Assembly: GCA_009746045.1 (NCBI GenBank)
Contig: RPFO01000019.1
Location: 1 to 64,000 of the forward strand
Origin: Mesostigma viride
Taxonomy: Eukaryota > Streptophyta > Mesostigmatophyceae > Mesostigmatales > Mesostigmataceae
DNA: 64,000 nt
Direction: 5' to 3'
Positions 49,574-58,743 of this stretch are shown piece by piece. The position numbers and the translations under genes were made by a program. How positions within the stretch are numbered: position 1 is the first letter of the stretch; each line of letters starts with the position of its first letter. The notes below the pieces were generated by a model. It ran no database searches and had not been told where the DNA came from. It saw only the letters and a list, made by a program, of their open reading frames with translations.

Positions 49574-50350
49574 ATGGCCGAGATCGCGAATGAGTCCGAG
49601 ATCGTGAATGAAGTCTACGGAAGCGTCCTTCGAAACGTTTACAAACAAGTTCGCTTTCTGTCGCGTGTCATATTCGAGGAAGTTCGTGTCGCGCAGGAGA
49701 AGACAGGCCGCCACTTGGCCGTTTTATTGGCGTTTGATTCGTTCAGCCAAATGGAGAGGGTTATGTACGCCCAGCTAGCTGATATGAACTTTTGTATTCA
49801 AGAGGGTTTTTTCGTACCACAGATGGATCTTAGAGCGCCAATAGACCCAACGAGGGAGTTCCGCCTTTTGGTGTCGTTCCTTACAAAGGGGCCAAAGATA
49901 GAGTTGGGGGAAGAGGAAGGGGCTCAGCTTGGGTGCACCTACAAGCGCGCATTTTACCCGAATGTTACGTCTTCCCTGCGCGTGAGGGCTGACGCGTGTG
50001 TAGGGGCAGAAGTACCCCTCAACATGAACCTTTTCTTGCTCTCTGACCCGATCGTGAGGGATGGGGACCCCATGCGTGGTATGCGAAATTGCTCCAAGGA
50101 GGGGTGTGGGTGCCAAACAGGCCCTCAGAAGTGGTGTAGAGGATGTAGGGATGCCAGATATTGCAGTGAGGAGTGCCAGCGTGCTGACTGGAGTAGGCAT
50201 AAGGATAGATGCGAACGTCTGAGGCAAGCAAGACAGGGGCTGGCAGGGGTGATAAGGGGGGTAAACAGGACGACCATACTGGATGGAACTCAGGTCGACT
50301 TCTCTGAGGTCGACTTCTCCTTCACCTTCTACTACGGTTCTTCCTCATAG
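49574..50350 (+). CDS. MYND-type zinc-finger protein (258 aa)
   Basis: I start at the ATG at 49,574 because the longer frame begins with a TTG. The C-terminal third holds a MYND finger: C173, C178, C188, C191, C197, C201, H209 and C213, with the typical CRGCRDARYCSEECQRADW core. MYND fingers bind proline-rich peptides and bring proteins together, usually without enzyme activity. Residues 1-165 form a conserved domain shared with the protein at 56,696: both have (L/V)A(V)L(L/V)(A/V)(F/Y)DSF, FRLLVS and a strand-rich part before the finger. No SET domain is present, so this is not a SMYD methyltransferase. The last 25 residues repeat DFSEVDFS. The gene is intronless from 49,574. Confidence 0.85.
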   Translation: MAEIANESEIVNEVYGSVLRNVYKQVRFLSRVIFEEVRVAQEKTGRHLAVLLAFDSFSQMERVMYAQLADMNFCIQEGFFVPQMDLRAPIDPTREFRLLVSFLTKGPKIELGEEEGAQLGCTYKRAFYPNVTSSLRVRADACVGAEVPLNMNLFLLSDPIVRDGDPMRGMRNCSKEGCGCQTGPQKWCRGCRDARYCSEECQRADWSRHKDRCERLRQARQGLAGVIRGVNRTTILDGTQVDFSEVDFSFTFYYGSSS

Positions 50351-50750
50351 AAAAACTGGAAATGTAGAGTAATAATTTGCTTTTGAGGATAACTGGACGC
50401 ATTTTGGATTTGAAATTTGTGTATTTAGTCCTGATTTGTGTTGTAAAATGGTGTAATGGTGAATTCTCTTTTTACTTTGAAATTGGAATAAAATTGACCT
50501 GATTTGTGTTGTAAAATGGTGTATTAGTGGATTCTCCTTTCACTTTGAAATTGGAATAAAATTGACTTTCGTTTTCTCTCATGCGACTGTAGTGGGTTAA
50601 ACAACAATTAGTGACCCAACGGCCGTTAGGGATTGGAAACCTCGCCTAACGTTCGCATATTTTCTTTCCGACCAAACCTCATTTTTTTTTAAGGATGGAC
50701 GTCGATGTATGTTATGTGCAGAGGGGACAAGTTTGACGTCGGGGCCGATA
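50351..50750. other. 3-prime region with a 68-bp tandem duplication and poly(A)-like signals
   Basis: The segment CTGATTTGTGTTGTAAAATG to GGAATAAAATTGAC is present twice, at 50,431-50,498 and 50,499-50,567. Each copy contains AATAAA and TGTAAA, so two poly(A)-type signals follow the MYND gene. A palindrome variant ending GTTAGG lies at 50,616-50,629. Confidence 0.75.
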
Positions 50751-51656
50751 ATGGAAGGGGATATCTCACTGCCGTGGGAAATTTGGACCGAAGTCGCAGC
50801 TTTTATGGAGGCGCCCGACGTAGCCCGCTTTGAAGCAGTTTGTAGAGGGGCTAGGGAAGCGGTGTCGGGGAGGTATGAACCCCAATTCAGCTTTAAGTTA
50901 ATTTCTGGGTTCGTGGACGCATTCGGGGATGGTCCTCGTACATTGATAACTGAGTCTCTTTTCCGAGAATTGTATGGCGGGCAAGTAAAGTGTGCAAGAG
51001 CTGATATCACCCCCTACACACTCGTCACAAGGGGAATGTATTTTAAGGTATATTGTGAAGAAGTTGAGGAGGTGTTAGGACGCCAGCCAGCACCAGAGGG
51101 ACATGCACGAGTAAGGACGATGGGAGGGTTGTTCAGGTCCGAGCGTGCTGAGAGGAGACGTGTGTTGGAGAGGTATTGGAGGGGGTGGACAGCTCGCTTA
51201 CGCCAATTGGGAAAGGAAATGGATGACTTGTACGATAATTATGAACTATGGGGGTTAAGGAGCATTTTCTGGTTCTGCGATACTCCTTATGACCCGGATG
51301 AGGACATTTTTTTTCCTCCGGGGAGGAGAGCGCGTAGGGAGGCAGAATGGGTGAAGCTTTTGGAGGGGCTGCCTCTGGAGGGGGGAGGAATGGCATGTGC
51401 AGTTCTGATCATGGGATTTGATGAGAACGCAGACATGAAGGCCTTATTAGAGAGGAGGTGTAGGGAGGAGGATATGGCAAGCGTTTTGGTGGAGTTAGCT
51501 ATGCAGGTCCTCAGCGGAACAATCTTCCCCCCGGATTATCTCAAGTTTTTTGGGGGGAAGAAGGCACGCTTGCTGTATTTGGCCGAGAGTAGTATGTACA
51601 AGTGGAAAGGGGACATGATGTTGTGTTTGGATGAGGATTCTGAAGAGGTTGAATGA
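50751..51656 (+). CDS. F-box-like protein (301 aa)
   Basis: Starting at the ATG at 50,751, residues 4-38 read ISLPWEIWTEVAAFMEAPDV followed by ARFEAVCRGAREAVS, a standard F-box pattern (LP-x-E-x-W/L, then an LA-like VCR segment). F-box proteins usually join SKP1-cullin ubiquitin ligases. The rest (residues 40-301) is helical and rich in Arg/Glu, with no leucine-rich repeats, WD40 or Kelch repeats that I can see, so the substrate side is unknown. An in-frame ATG at 50,709 would add 14 residues (MLCAEGTSL), but it overlaps a possible acceptor TGTGCAG, so I prefer 50,751. The stop is followed by AATAAA at about 51,675. The gene is on the same strand as its neighbours. Confidence 0.75.
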   Translation: MEGDISLPWEIWTEVAAFMEAPDVARFEAVCRGAREAVSGRYEPQFSFKLISGFVDAFGDGPRTLITESLFRELYGGQVKCARADITPYTLVTRGMYFKVYCEEVEEVLGRQPAPEGHARVRTMGGLFRSERAERRRVLERYWRGWTARLRQLGKEMDDLYDNYELWGLRSIFWFCDTPYDPDEDIFFPPGRRARREAEWVKLLEGLPLEGGGMACAVLIMGFDENADMKALLERRCREEDMASVLVELAMQVLSGTIFPPDYLKFFGGKKARLLYLAESSMYKWKGDMMLCLDEDSEEVE

Positions 51657-51857
51657 TGAAACATAAATTTCATTAATAAATTTTGAATTCTAATATTGAA
51701 TGAAATTCGCCAATTTTTGCTGATGGGTAAGGCTGATGGCTAAAGCTGGCTTTGATAATTTAATTATCTCGAATTCTGTCAACTGTCACATATATATAAA
51801 TTTGACATGAATTCGGCATTTTTTGGATTCCAACGGCCGTTGGACCTCAAAAAACAT
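51657..51857. other. Short spacer with one palindrome
   Basis: AT-rich 3-prime flank of the F-box gene with AATAAA near 51,675 and a palindrome copy at 51,830-51,843. The repeated element begins 15 bases after the palindrome. Confidence 0.7.
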
Positions 51858-52613
51858 TTAAGATCACTCAGCTCCCAAGAAGACCAGCATTTGATTGAAT
51901 ACAATAAGTAGAGCCCTGCCACAAATGCAGCAGTTAACAGTGGCCTTAAGGTTTCTCAATCCGCACGCGGAAGCAAGAAGCCTCCAGGGTGGGAGGGAGG
52001 GGAAAGAAACAATTGCGGATCATTGCCTGCCTAGCTTGCTTAAGGCATGGCCCGCCGACACACAAGCTGACATCATCCTAAATTAATTGACACCGGCATG
52101 CGTCACACACCGGCCTGAACAGTGCTGAAAACGCCACTACAAACAGCGTGGCCACGCACCCCCAGGCTAGTGCGTTAACCGTACAGGTAGTTGTACAAGG
52201 TTCCCAAGACTGACAACCATAAAACGCGCCCATCGACCCCTTGGGCCGGTCCGAATCCACTATACAATAATTAATCACGACTCACTAAATAACCCAAATC
52301 AGCCAAAGATTCGGTACGCAACCAGCCGACCCTACAGGTCCCCACCTAACCTCAGCTGGTGCAACCAAACACGAATCTTTGCAAGTGAAGTCGTATAAAA
52401 CCTACAATTAATTTCCTCGGACCGCTAATTAATAGCCACCGACCCTTATAAACAACCGGGTCATCCAAGGAAAATTCGGGCGAGCAGGAAACCCTTTGTA
52501 CAGATCGAATTAGTCAGCCCATGTCGCAGACAGCCTTCCACATCCAGGCCAAGGCATGGCGGCCTTATCTTTCCCGCATGCGTTAATTAAACTATATTCA
52601 GAGAAAACCGATT
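51858..52613. repeat. Deletion derivative of an unidentified 1.57-kb element
   Basis: This copy consists of segment A (51,858-51,986, 129 bp), a 15-base purine filler (51,987-52,001) and segment B (52,002-52,613, 612 bp). A and B match 52,612-52,740 and 53,574-54,185 base for base as far as I checked. The 833-bp middle part of the full copy is missing. It contains no convincing protein, and no TIR, TG...CA ends or target duplication that I can see. Confidence 0.9.
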
Positions 52614-54185
52614 AAGATCACTCAGCTCCCAAGAAGACCAGCATTTGATTGAATACAATAAGTAGAGCCCTGCCACAAATGCAGCAGTTAACAGTGGCCT
52701 TAAGGTTTCTCAATCCGCACGCGGAAGCAAGAAGCCTCCACCCAATTACCCCCCCTGGCGCCAACCCCATTGCGCCGATTAAACTCATGACCACCGTGCG
52801 CGAAAGAGCGTGTCGCAACATCTTAAATGGCGACTCAGCCCGCGCTAGGCTATATTAACCCCCGCAGGGGCCCGCTGGTTACAATGCGACACAAGCCGGT
52901 GACCACCCCAAAAGCAAGCCCTCAAAAAGAGCCAGCATTTCGCAATTCCGGAACCGTCCAAAAAGGAAAGAGGTTTTACGACACCATAATAAACTGAGCC
53001 GCGCAGCAGGTGCTGAGACGAAAAGGAACGACAAAGGTCTGGCGTAGCCTCGCCTCCCTGAGACGCCCTCCCCAACTCGAGTCTCGCAATAGGGAAATTT
53101 CTAGCTTCGGAGCGCAGCTCTCGCGCGGCTCCTATTGTCCCCAACCACCCCTCCTCGGCAGGGGCAGCTGGACAACTGACCTGCCGCCACAAAAAATATT
53201 TTATGACAAAAAAAGTCGTTGCTGACAGGAACCTGGTCCGGGACCTTTTGAGTCCAGGTCACGTCCCACGCACCATCGCAAGGTGGCAAGCCTGCGATGT
53301 GACACTAGAGCTGTTTTAGAAACTTATAAACAGCTCCGCCGAAGCTGGCCAAACCGCCGGAGTAGCGCCCCATCCTTCGCCCATGTCAAAAAGACCCGCA
53401 GCCGGGGAAAACGACATGGGGGTAAATTTAAATTTTCTTTCCGTTGCACGACCAACTATACTATGCTTGGTCGAACAACTTAGCGGTTGTGCCACCATCT
53501 GCCTCGGCTACAAGACAGATGCAACCCGCGCTAGAATGTGCAATTTTGCACAGGCGGCCATTGCCGCCATTGTGAAAGAAACAATTGCGGATCATTGCCT
53601 GCCTAGCTTGCTTAAGGCATGGCCCGCCGACACACAAGCTGACATCATCCTAAATTAATTGACACCGGCATGCGTCACACACCGGCCTGAACAGTGCTGA
53701 AAACGCCACTACAAACAGCGTGGCCACGCACCCCCAGGCTAGTGCGTTAACCGTACAGGTAGTTGTACAAGGTTCCCAAGACTGACAACCATAAAACGCG
53801 CCCATCGACCCCTTGGGCCGGTCCGAATCCACTATACAATAATTAATCACGACTCACTAAATAACCCAAATCAGCCAAAGATTCGGTACGCAACCAGCCG
53901 ACCCTACAGGTCCCCACCTAACCTCAGCTGGTGCAACCAAACACGAATCTTTGCAAGTGAAGTCGTATAAAACCTACAATTAATTTCCTCGGACCGCTAA
54001 TTAATAGCCACCGACCCTTATAAACAACCGGGTCATCCAAGGAAAATTCGGGCGAGCAGGAAACCCTTTGTACAGATCGAATTAGTCAGCCCATGTCGCA
54101 GACAGCCTTCCACATCCAGGCCAAGGCATGGCGGCCTTATCTTTCCCGCATGCGTTAATTAAACTATATTCAGAGAAAACCGATT
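52612..54185. repeat. Full-length unidentified element (1,574 bp), in tandem with its derivative
   Basis: Segments A (52,612-52,740), C (52,741-53,573) and B (53,574-54,185) follow directly on the deletion derivative, so the order is A-B-A-C-B. Open frames up to about 115 codons exist in C on the minus strand but show no domain. The left edge is TTAAGATCACTCAG and the right edge GAGAAAACCGATT. If the two B segments were LTRs they should have TG...CA ends and a primer site, which they lack. I cannot classify the element. Confidence 0.85.
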
Positions 54186-54374
54186 CTAGTGTGGTTAAAA
54201 AGTTGTGGGTATTTTGTTAAATGGAGTGACCAATGGTTGTGATTTATTTGATGCGTTGGACCTTGACAAACATTGCTAGTGTAGCGCAACAGTGGTGGAT
54301 AATTTGTTTAATGGAGGGGCCGTCGCATCTGCTTGTGATTTTTTTAGGCTGAACAGACTGAAAATGTCGACATT

Positions 54375-54581
54375 ATTGCTCCACACCCACAAAAAACTCG
54401 TTCCGGAACTGTTCGAAGCGAATAGCACTGACAGGGTTCGAACCCAGGTCCACATTGATGTTGGGGAGTGAGGTAGGCCAGCCATCATGTTCCGCACACA
54501 AATCTGGCTCGACTCCGATCCCTGCCAGTGCTCTTCGCTTCGATCAGGTCCGGAACGAGTTTTTTGTGGGGTTGGAGCAAT
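54375..54581. mobile_element. Foldback element with 62-bp inverted arms and a tRNA-like loop
   Basis: Left arm 54,375-54,436 and right arm 54,520-54,581 are inverted repeats with about six mismatches in 62 bp; both contain CACAAAAAACTCGTTCCGGA. The 83-bp loop begins with TTCGAACCC, so GGGTTCGAACCC at the arm/loop border is a perfect Pol III B-box/T-arm motif, palindromic and readable on both strands. An RNA from this locus would fold into a long hairpin. It may be a MITE, a tRNA-derived foldback repeat, or the source of a small RNA. Confidence 0.75.
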
Positions 54582-54585
54582 AAAT

Positions 54586-54934
54586 ACTCTTTTACCGGGA
54601 AGAGGCGTAATGCCAACGGGCGTTGGACCTGAAAATTTGTGTGGTTAAATCAAGTGACAGAATATGAATGTGATTTATTTTACATTTAAAAACATATGTT
54701 ATTTGGGAGGACAAGAAAGTTGGTTTTTGAGGTGTGTGTATCTTACGGTTTTGCGATGGAGGAAACCTCTAACAATCCTGATGCTCTCGTGATCGTGTTT
54801 TGTTTATGTGATATCTGTCAAGGCAGAAAGGAGAGGAGTCGCCCGTTGCTGAGAAGCTGAGGACAACTGTACTGGAAAGGTATGTGGACAAGGACAACTG
54901 TGGGTGTGGGGGGAACAGCTTGGTGGACACTTTC
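54586..54934. other. Spacer without recognised gene
   Basis: Contains an imperfect palindrome (CCAACGGGCGTTGG, 54,613-54,626) and AT-rich sequence. No open frame with recognisable content. Leads into the 208-bp satellite. Confidence 0.6.
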
Positions 54935-56645
54935 TGACTGGTCCGTAAGGCCTCTACCCGAAGGGGGTTGTGAGCCAACGGCCGTTGGAATTGGAAAAAC
55001 ATTATCATATGCTTTTTATTCGTTTGATAGGGTGGCAAGCAGCCAGGATGTGTCTTTCATGCAGCTTAGTGGTGGCTATTACCATTTTTCTTCCAAGAAA
55101 GGCCTCCAAAAAATCTAGCTGAGCATAAACATGGGCTTCACTGGTTCGTAAGGCATCCACCCTTCCCAGAGGGGGGTTGTGAGCCAACGGCCGTTGGAAT
55201 TGGAAAAACATTATCATGTGCATTTCATTCGTTTCATTGGGTGGCAATAAGGCAGGATGTGTCTTTCATGCAGCTTAGTGATGGCTATTTACCATTTTTC
55301 TTCCAAGAAAGGCCTCCAAAAATCTAGCTGAGCATAAAGATGTGGTTGAATGGTTCGTAAGGCATCCACCCTTCCCAGAGGGGGGTTGTGAGCCAACGGC
55401 CGTTGGACATGTGCATTTCATTCCTTTGAGTGGGTTGGCAATCAGCCAGGATGTATCTTTCATTCAGCTTTGTGGTGGCTATTACCATTTTTCTTCCAAG
55501 AAAGGCCTCCAAAAATCTAGCTGAGCATAAAGATGTGGTTGAATGGTTCATAAGGCATCCACCCTTCCCACAGGGGGGTTGTGAGCAAACGGCCGTTGGA
55601 ATTGGAAAAACAATAAAATGTGCATTTCATTCGTTTCATTTGGTGGCAATAATGCAGGATGTGTCTTTCATGCAGCTTAGTGATTGTTATTACCATTTTT
55701 CTTCCAAGAAAGGCCTCCAAAAATCTAGCTGAGCATAAAGATGTGGTTGAATGGTTCGTAAGGCATCCACCCTTCCCACAGGGGGGTTGTGAGCCAACGG
55801 CCGTTGGACTCGAAAAACATTACCATGTGCATTTCATTCGTTTAATTGGGTGGCAATAAGGCAGGATGTGTCTTTTATGCAGCTTAGTGGTGGCTATTTA
55901 CCATTTTTCTCCTAGAAAGGCCTCCAAAAAATCTAGCTGAGCATAAAGATGGGGCTTGACTGGTTCGTAAGGCATCCACCCTTCCCACAGGGGGGTTGTG
56001 AGCCAACGGCCGTTGGAATTGGAAAAACATTATCATGTGCATTTCATTCTTTTCATTTGGTGGCAGTAAGGCAGGATGTGTCTTTCATGCAGCTTAGTGA
56101 TGGTTATTACCATGTGCCTTCCAAGAAAGGCCTCCAAAAATCTAGCTGAGCATAAAGATGTGGTTGGATGGTTCGTAAGGCATCCACCCTTCCCACAGGG
56201 GGGTTGTGAGCCAACGGCCGTTAGACTTGAAAAACATTACCATGTGCATTTCATTCGTTTCATTTGGTGGCAGTAAGGCAGGATGTGTCTTTTATGCAGC
56301 TTAGTGGTGGCTATTTACCATTTTTCTCCTAGAAAGGCCTCCAAAAAATCTAGCTGAGCATAAAGATGGGGCTTGACTGGTTCGTAAGGCATCCACCCTT
56401 CCCACAGGGGGGTTGTGAGCCAACGGCCGTTGGAATTGGAAAAACATTATCATGTGCATTTCATTCTTTTCATTTGGTGGCAGTAAGGCAGGATCTGTCT
56501 TTCATGCAGCTTAGTAATGGTTATTACCATGTGCCTTCCAAGAAAGGCCTCCAAAAATCTAGCTGAGCATAAAGATGTGGTTGAATGGTTCGTAAGGCAT
56601 CCACCCTTCCCACAGGGGGGTTGTGAGCCAACGGCCGTTAGACTT
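54935..56645. repeat. 208-bp satellite built on the palindrome (nine palindrome copies)
   Basis: Palindromes (some with one change) start at 54,975, 55,184, 55,393, 55,586, 55,794, 56,003, 56,211, 56,420 and 56,628: steps of 209, 209, 193, 208, 209, 208, 209 and 208. The unit contains GGTTCGTAAGGCATCCACCC, GGGGGTTGTGAG, the palindrome, then (T)GGAAAAACATTA, GGCAGGATGTGTCTTTCATG and AAGAAAGGCCTCCAAAAATC. The 193-bp unit lacks the ATTGGAAAAACATTATC piece. The last unit ends just before the MYND gene at 56,696, so the array forms its 5-prime flank or leader intron. Confidence 0.95.
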
Positions 56646-56695
56646 GAAAAACATTACTTACGTATTACGCACGTGCCAATTGGCGCAGGGGAGGG

Positions 56696-57486
56696 ATGGC
56701 GGAGACGGGCGAGCTGGAATCTTCGACCCGCGCTGCGATTGCCTGCGTGGCAGCAAACGTACTTAACCGGGCTCGCGAGATCCACGGATGGGTACGGCAG
56801 CACGAGAAGCGCCTGGGTCGCCAGTTTGCGGTTTTGGTCGTGTATGACTCGTTCGCCTCAGTAGGACGACAGATTAATCTCCAGTTGCTGGACATGTACT
56901 TCGCCTTGGCTGGCGGATTCTACAAGCCCACGCCGGCGGATCGGGTTCCACTCAATCGAGACGTCGAGTTTCGACTTCTGGTGTCGTATGTCGGAAAGGT
57001 TGGGTGGGACCAGTGGGAGAAAGACCAGTGGGGGAAATTTCCAGACGCGAGTGAGGCGCAGCCGAGATTGACCGTATCGGCGAGAGTAGAGGGGGGGGGT
57101 TTGAAGGTTTCCATTTTACATTCGGGAATTCCGAGTACGTGAAATTGACGTTTTCACGGATGATCGTTCTCCCGGGGGTGGGAGGGCCGATGCTCGGCTC
57201 GCTTCCAAAGTGTTGCTCGAATCAGGCGTGCTCTGTGATGGAGGGTGTCCACCGCAAGTGCGGGGGTTGTCGAGACGTCCGGTATTGTGCTGCCGAATGC
57301 CAGCGTGCGGACTGGGAGGAACACAAGAAGTGGTGTACCAAGTATCGTGAGGCGAGAAAGTCTCTCAGCACTATGCACGGCGACGTTACAGACAGCTGGT
57401 CTGGTGTCAATTTGGCCGGACTTGTAATTCGGATGGGGGGTGAAGTGCATTTCAAGTTCAAAGGTGAAATGTTCAAGGTTTTTTGA
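56696..57486 (+). CDS. MYND-type zinc-finger protein, second paralogue (one frame break)
   Basis: ATG at 56,696 follows an acceptor-like GCGCAG by seven bases. The first part (to about 57,090) matches the N-terminal domain of the 49,574 protein (AVLVVYDSF, LLDMYFALAGGF, FRLLVSYVGK). At a nine-G run (57,091-57,099) one G is missing; reading then continues as FEGFHFTFGNSEYVKLTFSR to a MYND finger CSNQAC...CGGCRDVRYCAAECQRADWEEHKKWC and stops at 57,484-57,486. Joined, it would be about 263 residues, the same size as its paralogue, so the two short frames are one gene. The finger has every Cys/His ligand. The lesion could be a real null allele or a homopolymer error. Confidence 0.82.
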
Positions 57487-57508
57487 TGGGACTGAATCGT
57501 ACCCAAGG

Positions 57509-57587
57509 GCGATTTGTGAGGCGATGTCCGCGCTGGGGGAACAGTACCCCTGTTCGACTGCGTGAGGGGAATGGATTCTGCGACTGA
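57509..57587 (+). pseudogene. 3-prime tail of a lost paralogue of the 57,871 gene
   Basis: Right after the MYND stop, the frame AICEAMSALGEQYPC (57,509-57,553) resembles EVMYALGQEYKFEC at the end of the 57,871 protein, and both DNA segments end in TGCGACTGAAG followed by GGGTGTGATTTTCTT and a palindrome. So a copy of that gene once stood here and only its end remains. It is broken by a frame change before the final TGCGACTGA. Confidence 0.65.
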
Positions 57588-57593
57588 AGGCAT

Positions 57594-57870
57594 TTTGGGT
57601 GTGATTTTCTTGCGCCAACGGCCGTTGGAACTTGCAAATTAGCGTTTGATTTTCTTCGCACCCGGAAGTAGGGTGTGGTTTGCCACGTGGCACCATGGAT
57701 GTAATTAATAAATGCATAATAAAACATTTTTCGTGCGCCAACGGCCGTTGGAGACTGAAAACTAGTGTGTGCTTTGTGCGCGTAATAAATCTTAAAATTC
57801 TTGTTGTTTTTTCAAGCCAACGGCCGTTGACGGTGAGAAATGTATATCAAACGGTGTCGGTGGGTTGCAG
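57594..57870 (+). repeat. Intergenic module with three palindromes (copy 1)
   Basis: Runs from GGGTGTGATTTTCTTGCG to the CAG before the ATG at 57,871, with palindromes at 57,615, 57,738 and 57,817 (the last ends GTTGA). It contains ATGGATGTAATTAATAAATG with two AATAAA-type signals. The same module with small changes precedes the gene at 58,744. It ends ACG|GTGAGAAATG...TTGCAG|ATG, which could be a very short leader intron. Confidence 0.9.
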
Positions 57871-58488
57871 ATGACGTTCTACAGGACGGAGGGGGGCGAG
57901 TGGATCAACTTGGAAGACAGGCTTCTGGGAGTGGTTAAGAGCGCGCTCAGGCTTCTGCCGGACATTAAGCTGGATTTTATGCCCAAGGAGGGTGAAAGGT
58001 CTCTTTTGAGACCGGATGTCGCGAAGGCCGCGGCTCTTGTTTTCAATATCGAGGGTCGGGGACTCCCAAAGCCGACCGTAGAGCCATTTGAGGAGGTGCT
58101 TGTGAGGTGTGGTGCTATAAGGCCCTATGATCCATCAATACCCAGCCCAATTTGTTTTCAGTCGATCGATGCTGATGGTAATGAAAGTTGGATACCGATG
58201 GCGCGGCCATATGATAGGGGAGAAGGGTTTAAGGGTTTAGGGGAGGTGGGACGGTTCGAATGGGTCATCTTGAAGGACGGCAAGTACTTCAAGCATCACA
58301 CTGACCTGATCATCGACCGGCTGTTCGTGTCTGCTGGAGATTGCATGTTCTGGTTGAGGGAATACGTGCATGAGTGGGGACCCGACGGTGTTGACGAGTT
58401 TGAGAAAGCGGTTCGTGAGGTGATGTACGCGTTGGGGCAGGAGTACAAGTTCGAGTGCGTGACTGACGCGAATCGATTATGCGACTGA
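57871..58488 (+). CDS. Hypothetical protein (205 aa) of a local gene family
   Basis: ATG at 57,871 directly follows TTGCAG. The product begins MTFYRTEGGEWINLED, has no signal peptide or membrane segment, and ends DANRLCD. I recognise no domain. A central part (ICFQSIDADGNESWIPM) and the segment LKDGKYFKHHTDLIIDRL look like an ordinary globular protein. A truncated paralogue tail lies at 57,509-57,587. The gene is preceded and followed by copies of the same palindrome-bearing spacer and is the first of a plus-strand run of five genes. The good frame over 205 codons, with conserved flanking modules, supports a real gene. Confidence 0.7.
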   Translation: MTFYRTEGGEWINLEDRLLGVVKSALRLLPDIKLDFMPKEGERSLLRPDVAKAAALVFNIEGRGLPKPTVEPFEEVLVRCGAIRPYDPSIPSPICFQSIDADGNESWIPMARPYDRGEGFKGLGEVGRFEWVILKDGKYFKHHTDLIIDRLFVSAGDCMFWLREYVHEWGPDGVDEFEKAVREVMYALGQEYKFECVTDANRLCD

Positions 58489-58490
58489 AG

Positions 58491-58743
58491 TGTTGGGTGT
58501 GATTTTCTTTGCGCCAACGGCCGTTGGCAGCTGGAAAGTTGGGTGTGATTCGCCACGTGGCACTATGGATGTAATCAATAAATGCATAATAAAAATTTTT
58601 TTCGTGCATTTTTCGTGCGCCAACGGCCGTTGGAGACTGGAAAATGGTGTGATTTTCGTGCGAGTAATAAATCATTCTTGTTGTTTCAAGCCAACGGCCG
58701 TTGACGGTGAGAAATGTGTATCAAACGGTGTTGGTGGTCGCAG
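58491..58743 (+). repeat. Intergenic module with three palindromes (copy 2)
   Basis: Palindromes at 58,514, 58,620 and 58,691 (ending GTTGA) in the same order and context as copy 1, including GCCACGTGGCAC(C/T)ATGGATG and AATAAATGCATAATAAAA. It ends ACG|GTGAGAAATG...CGCAG|ATG. The duplication explains how new genes in this cluster keep the same flanks. Confidence 0.9.

Noticed and set aside
52002-54185. LTR retrotransposon with the two 612-bp B segments as LTRs
   Set aside because: No TG...CA ends, no primer site or polypurine tract, and segment A also precedes the first B. A tandem duplication with deletion explains it better.
54150-54190. Helitron 3-prime end (CTAG followed by T)
   Set aside because: The repeat shared by both copies ends at ATT before CTAG, the first copy lacks CTAG, and no GC hairpin lies just upstream.
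54421-54520. A complete tRNA gene at GGGTTCGAACCC
   Set aside because: Only the B-box/T-arm motif fits; the sequence around it pairs with the distant inverted arm, not as a cloverleaf.
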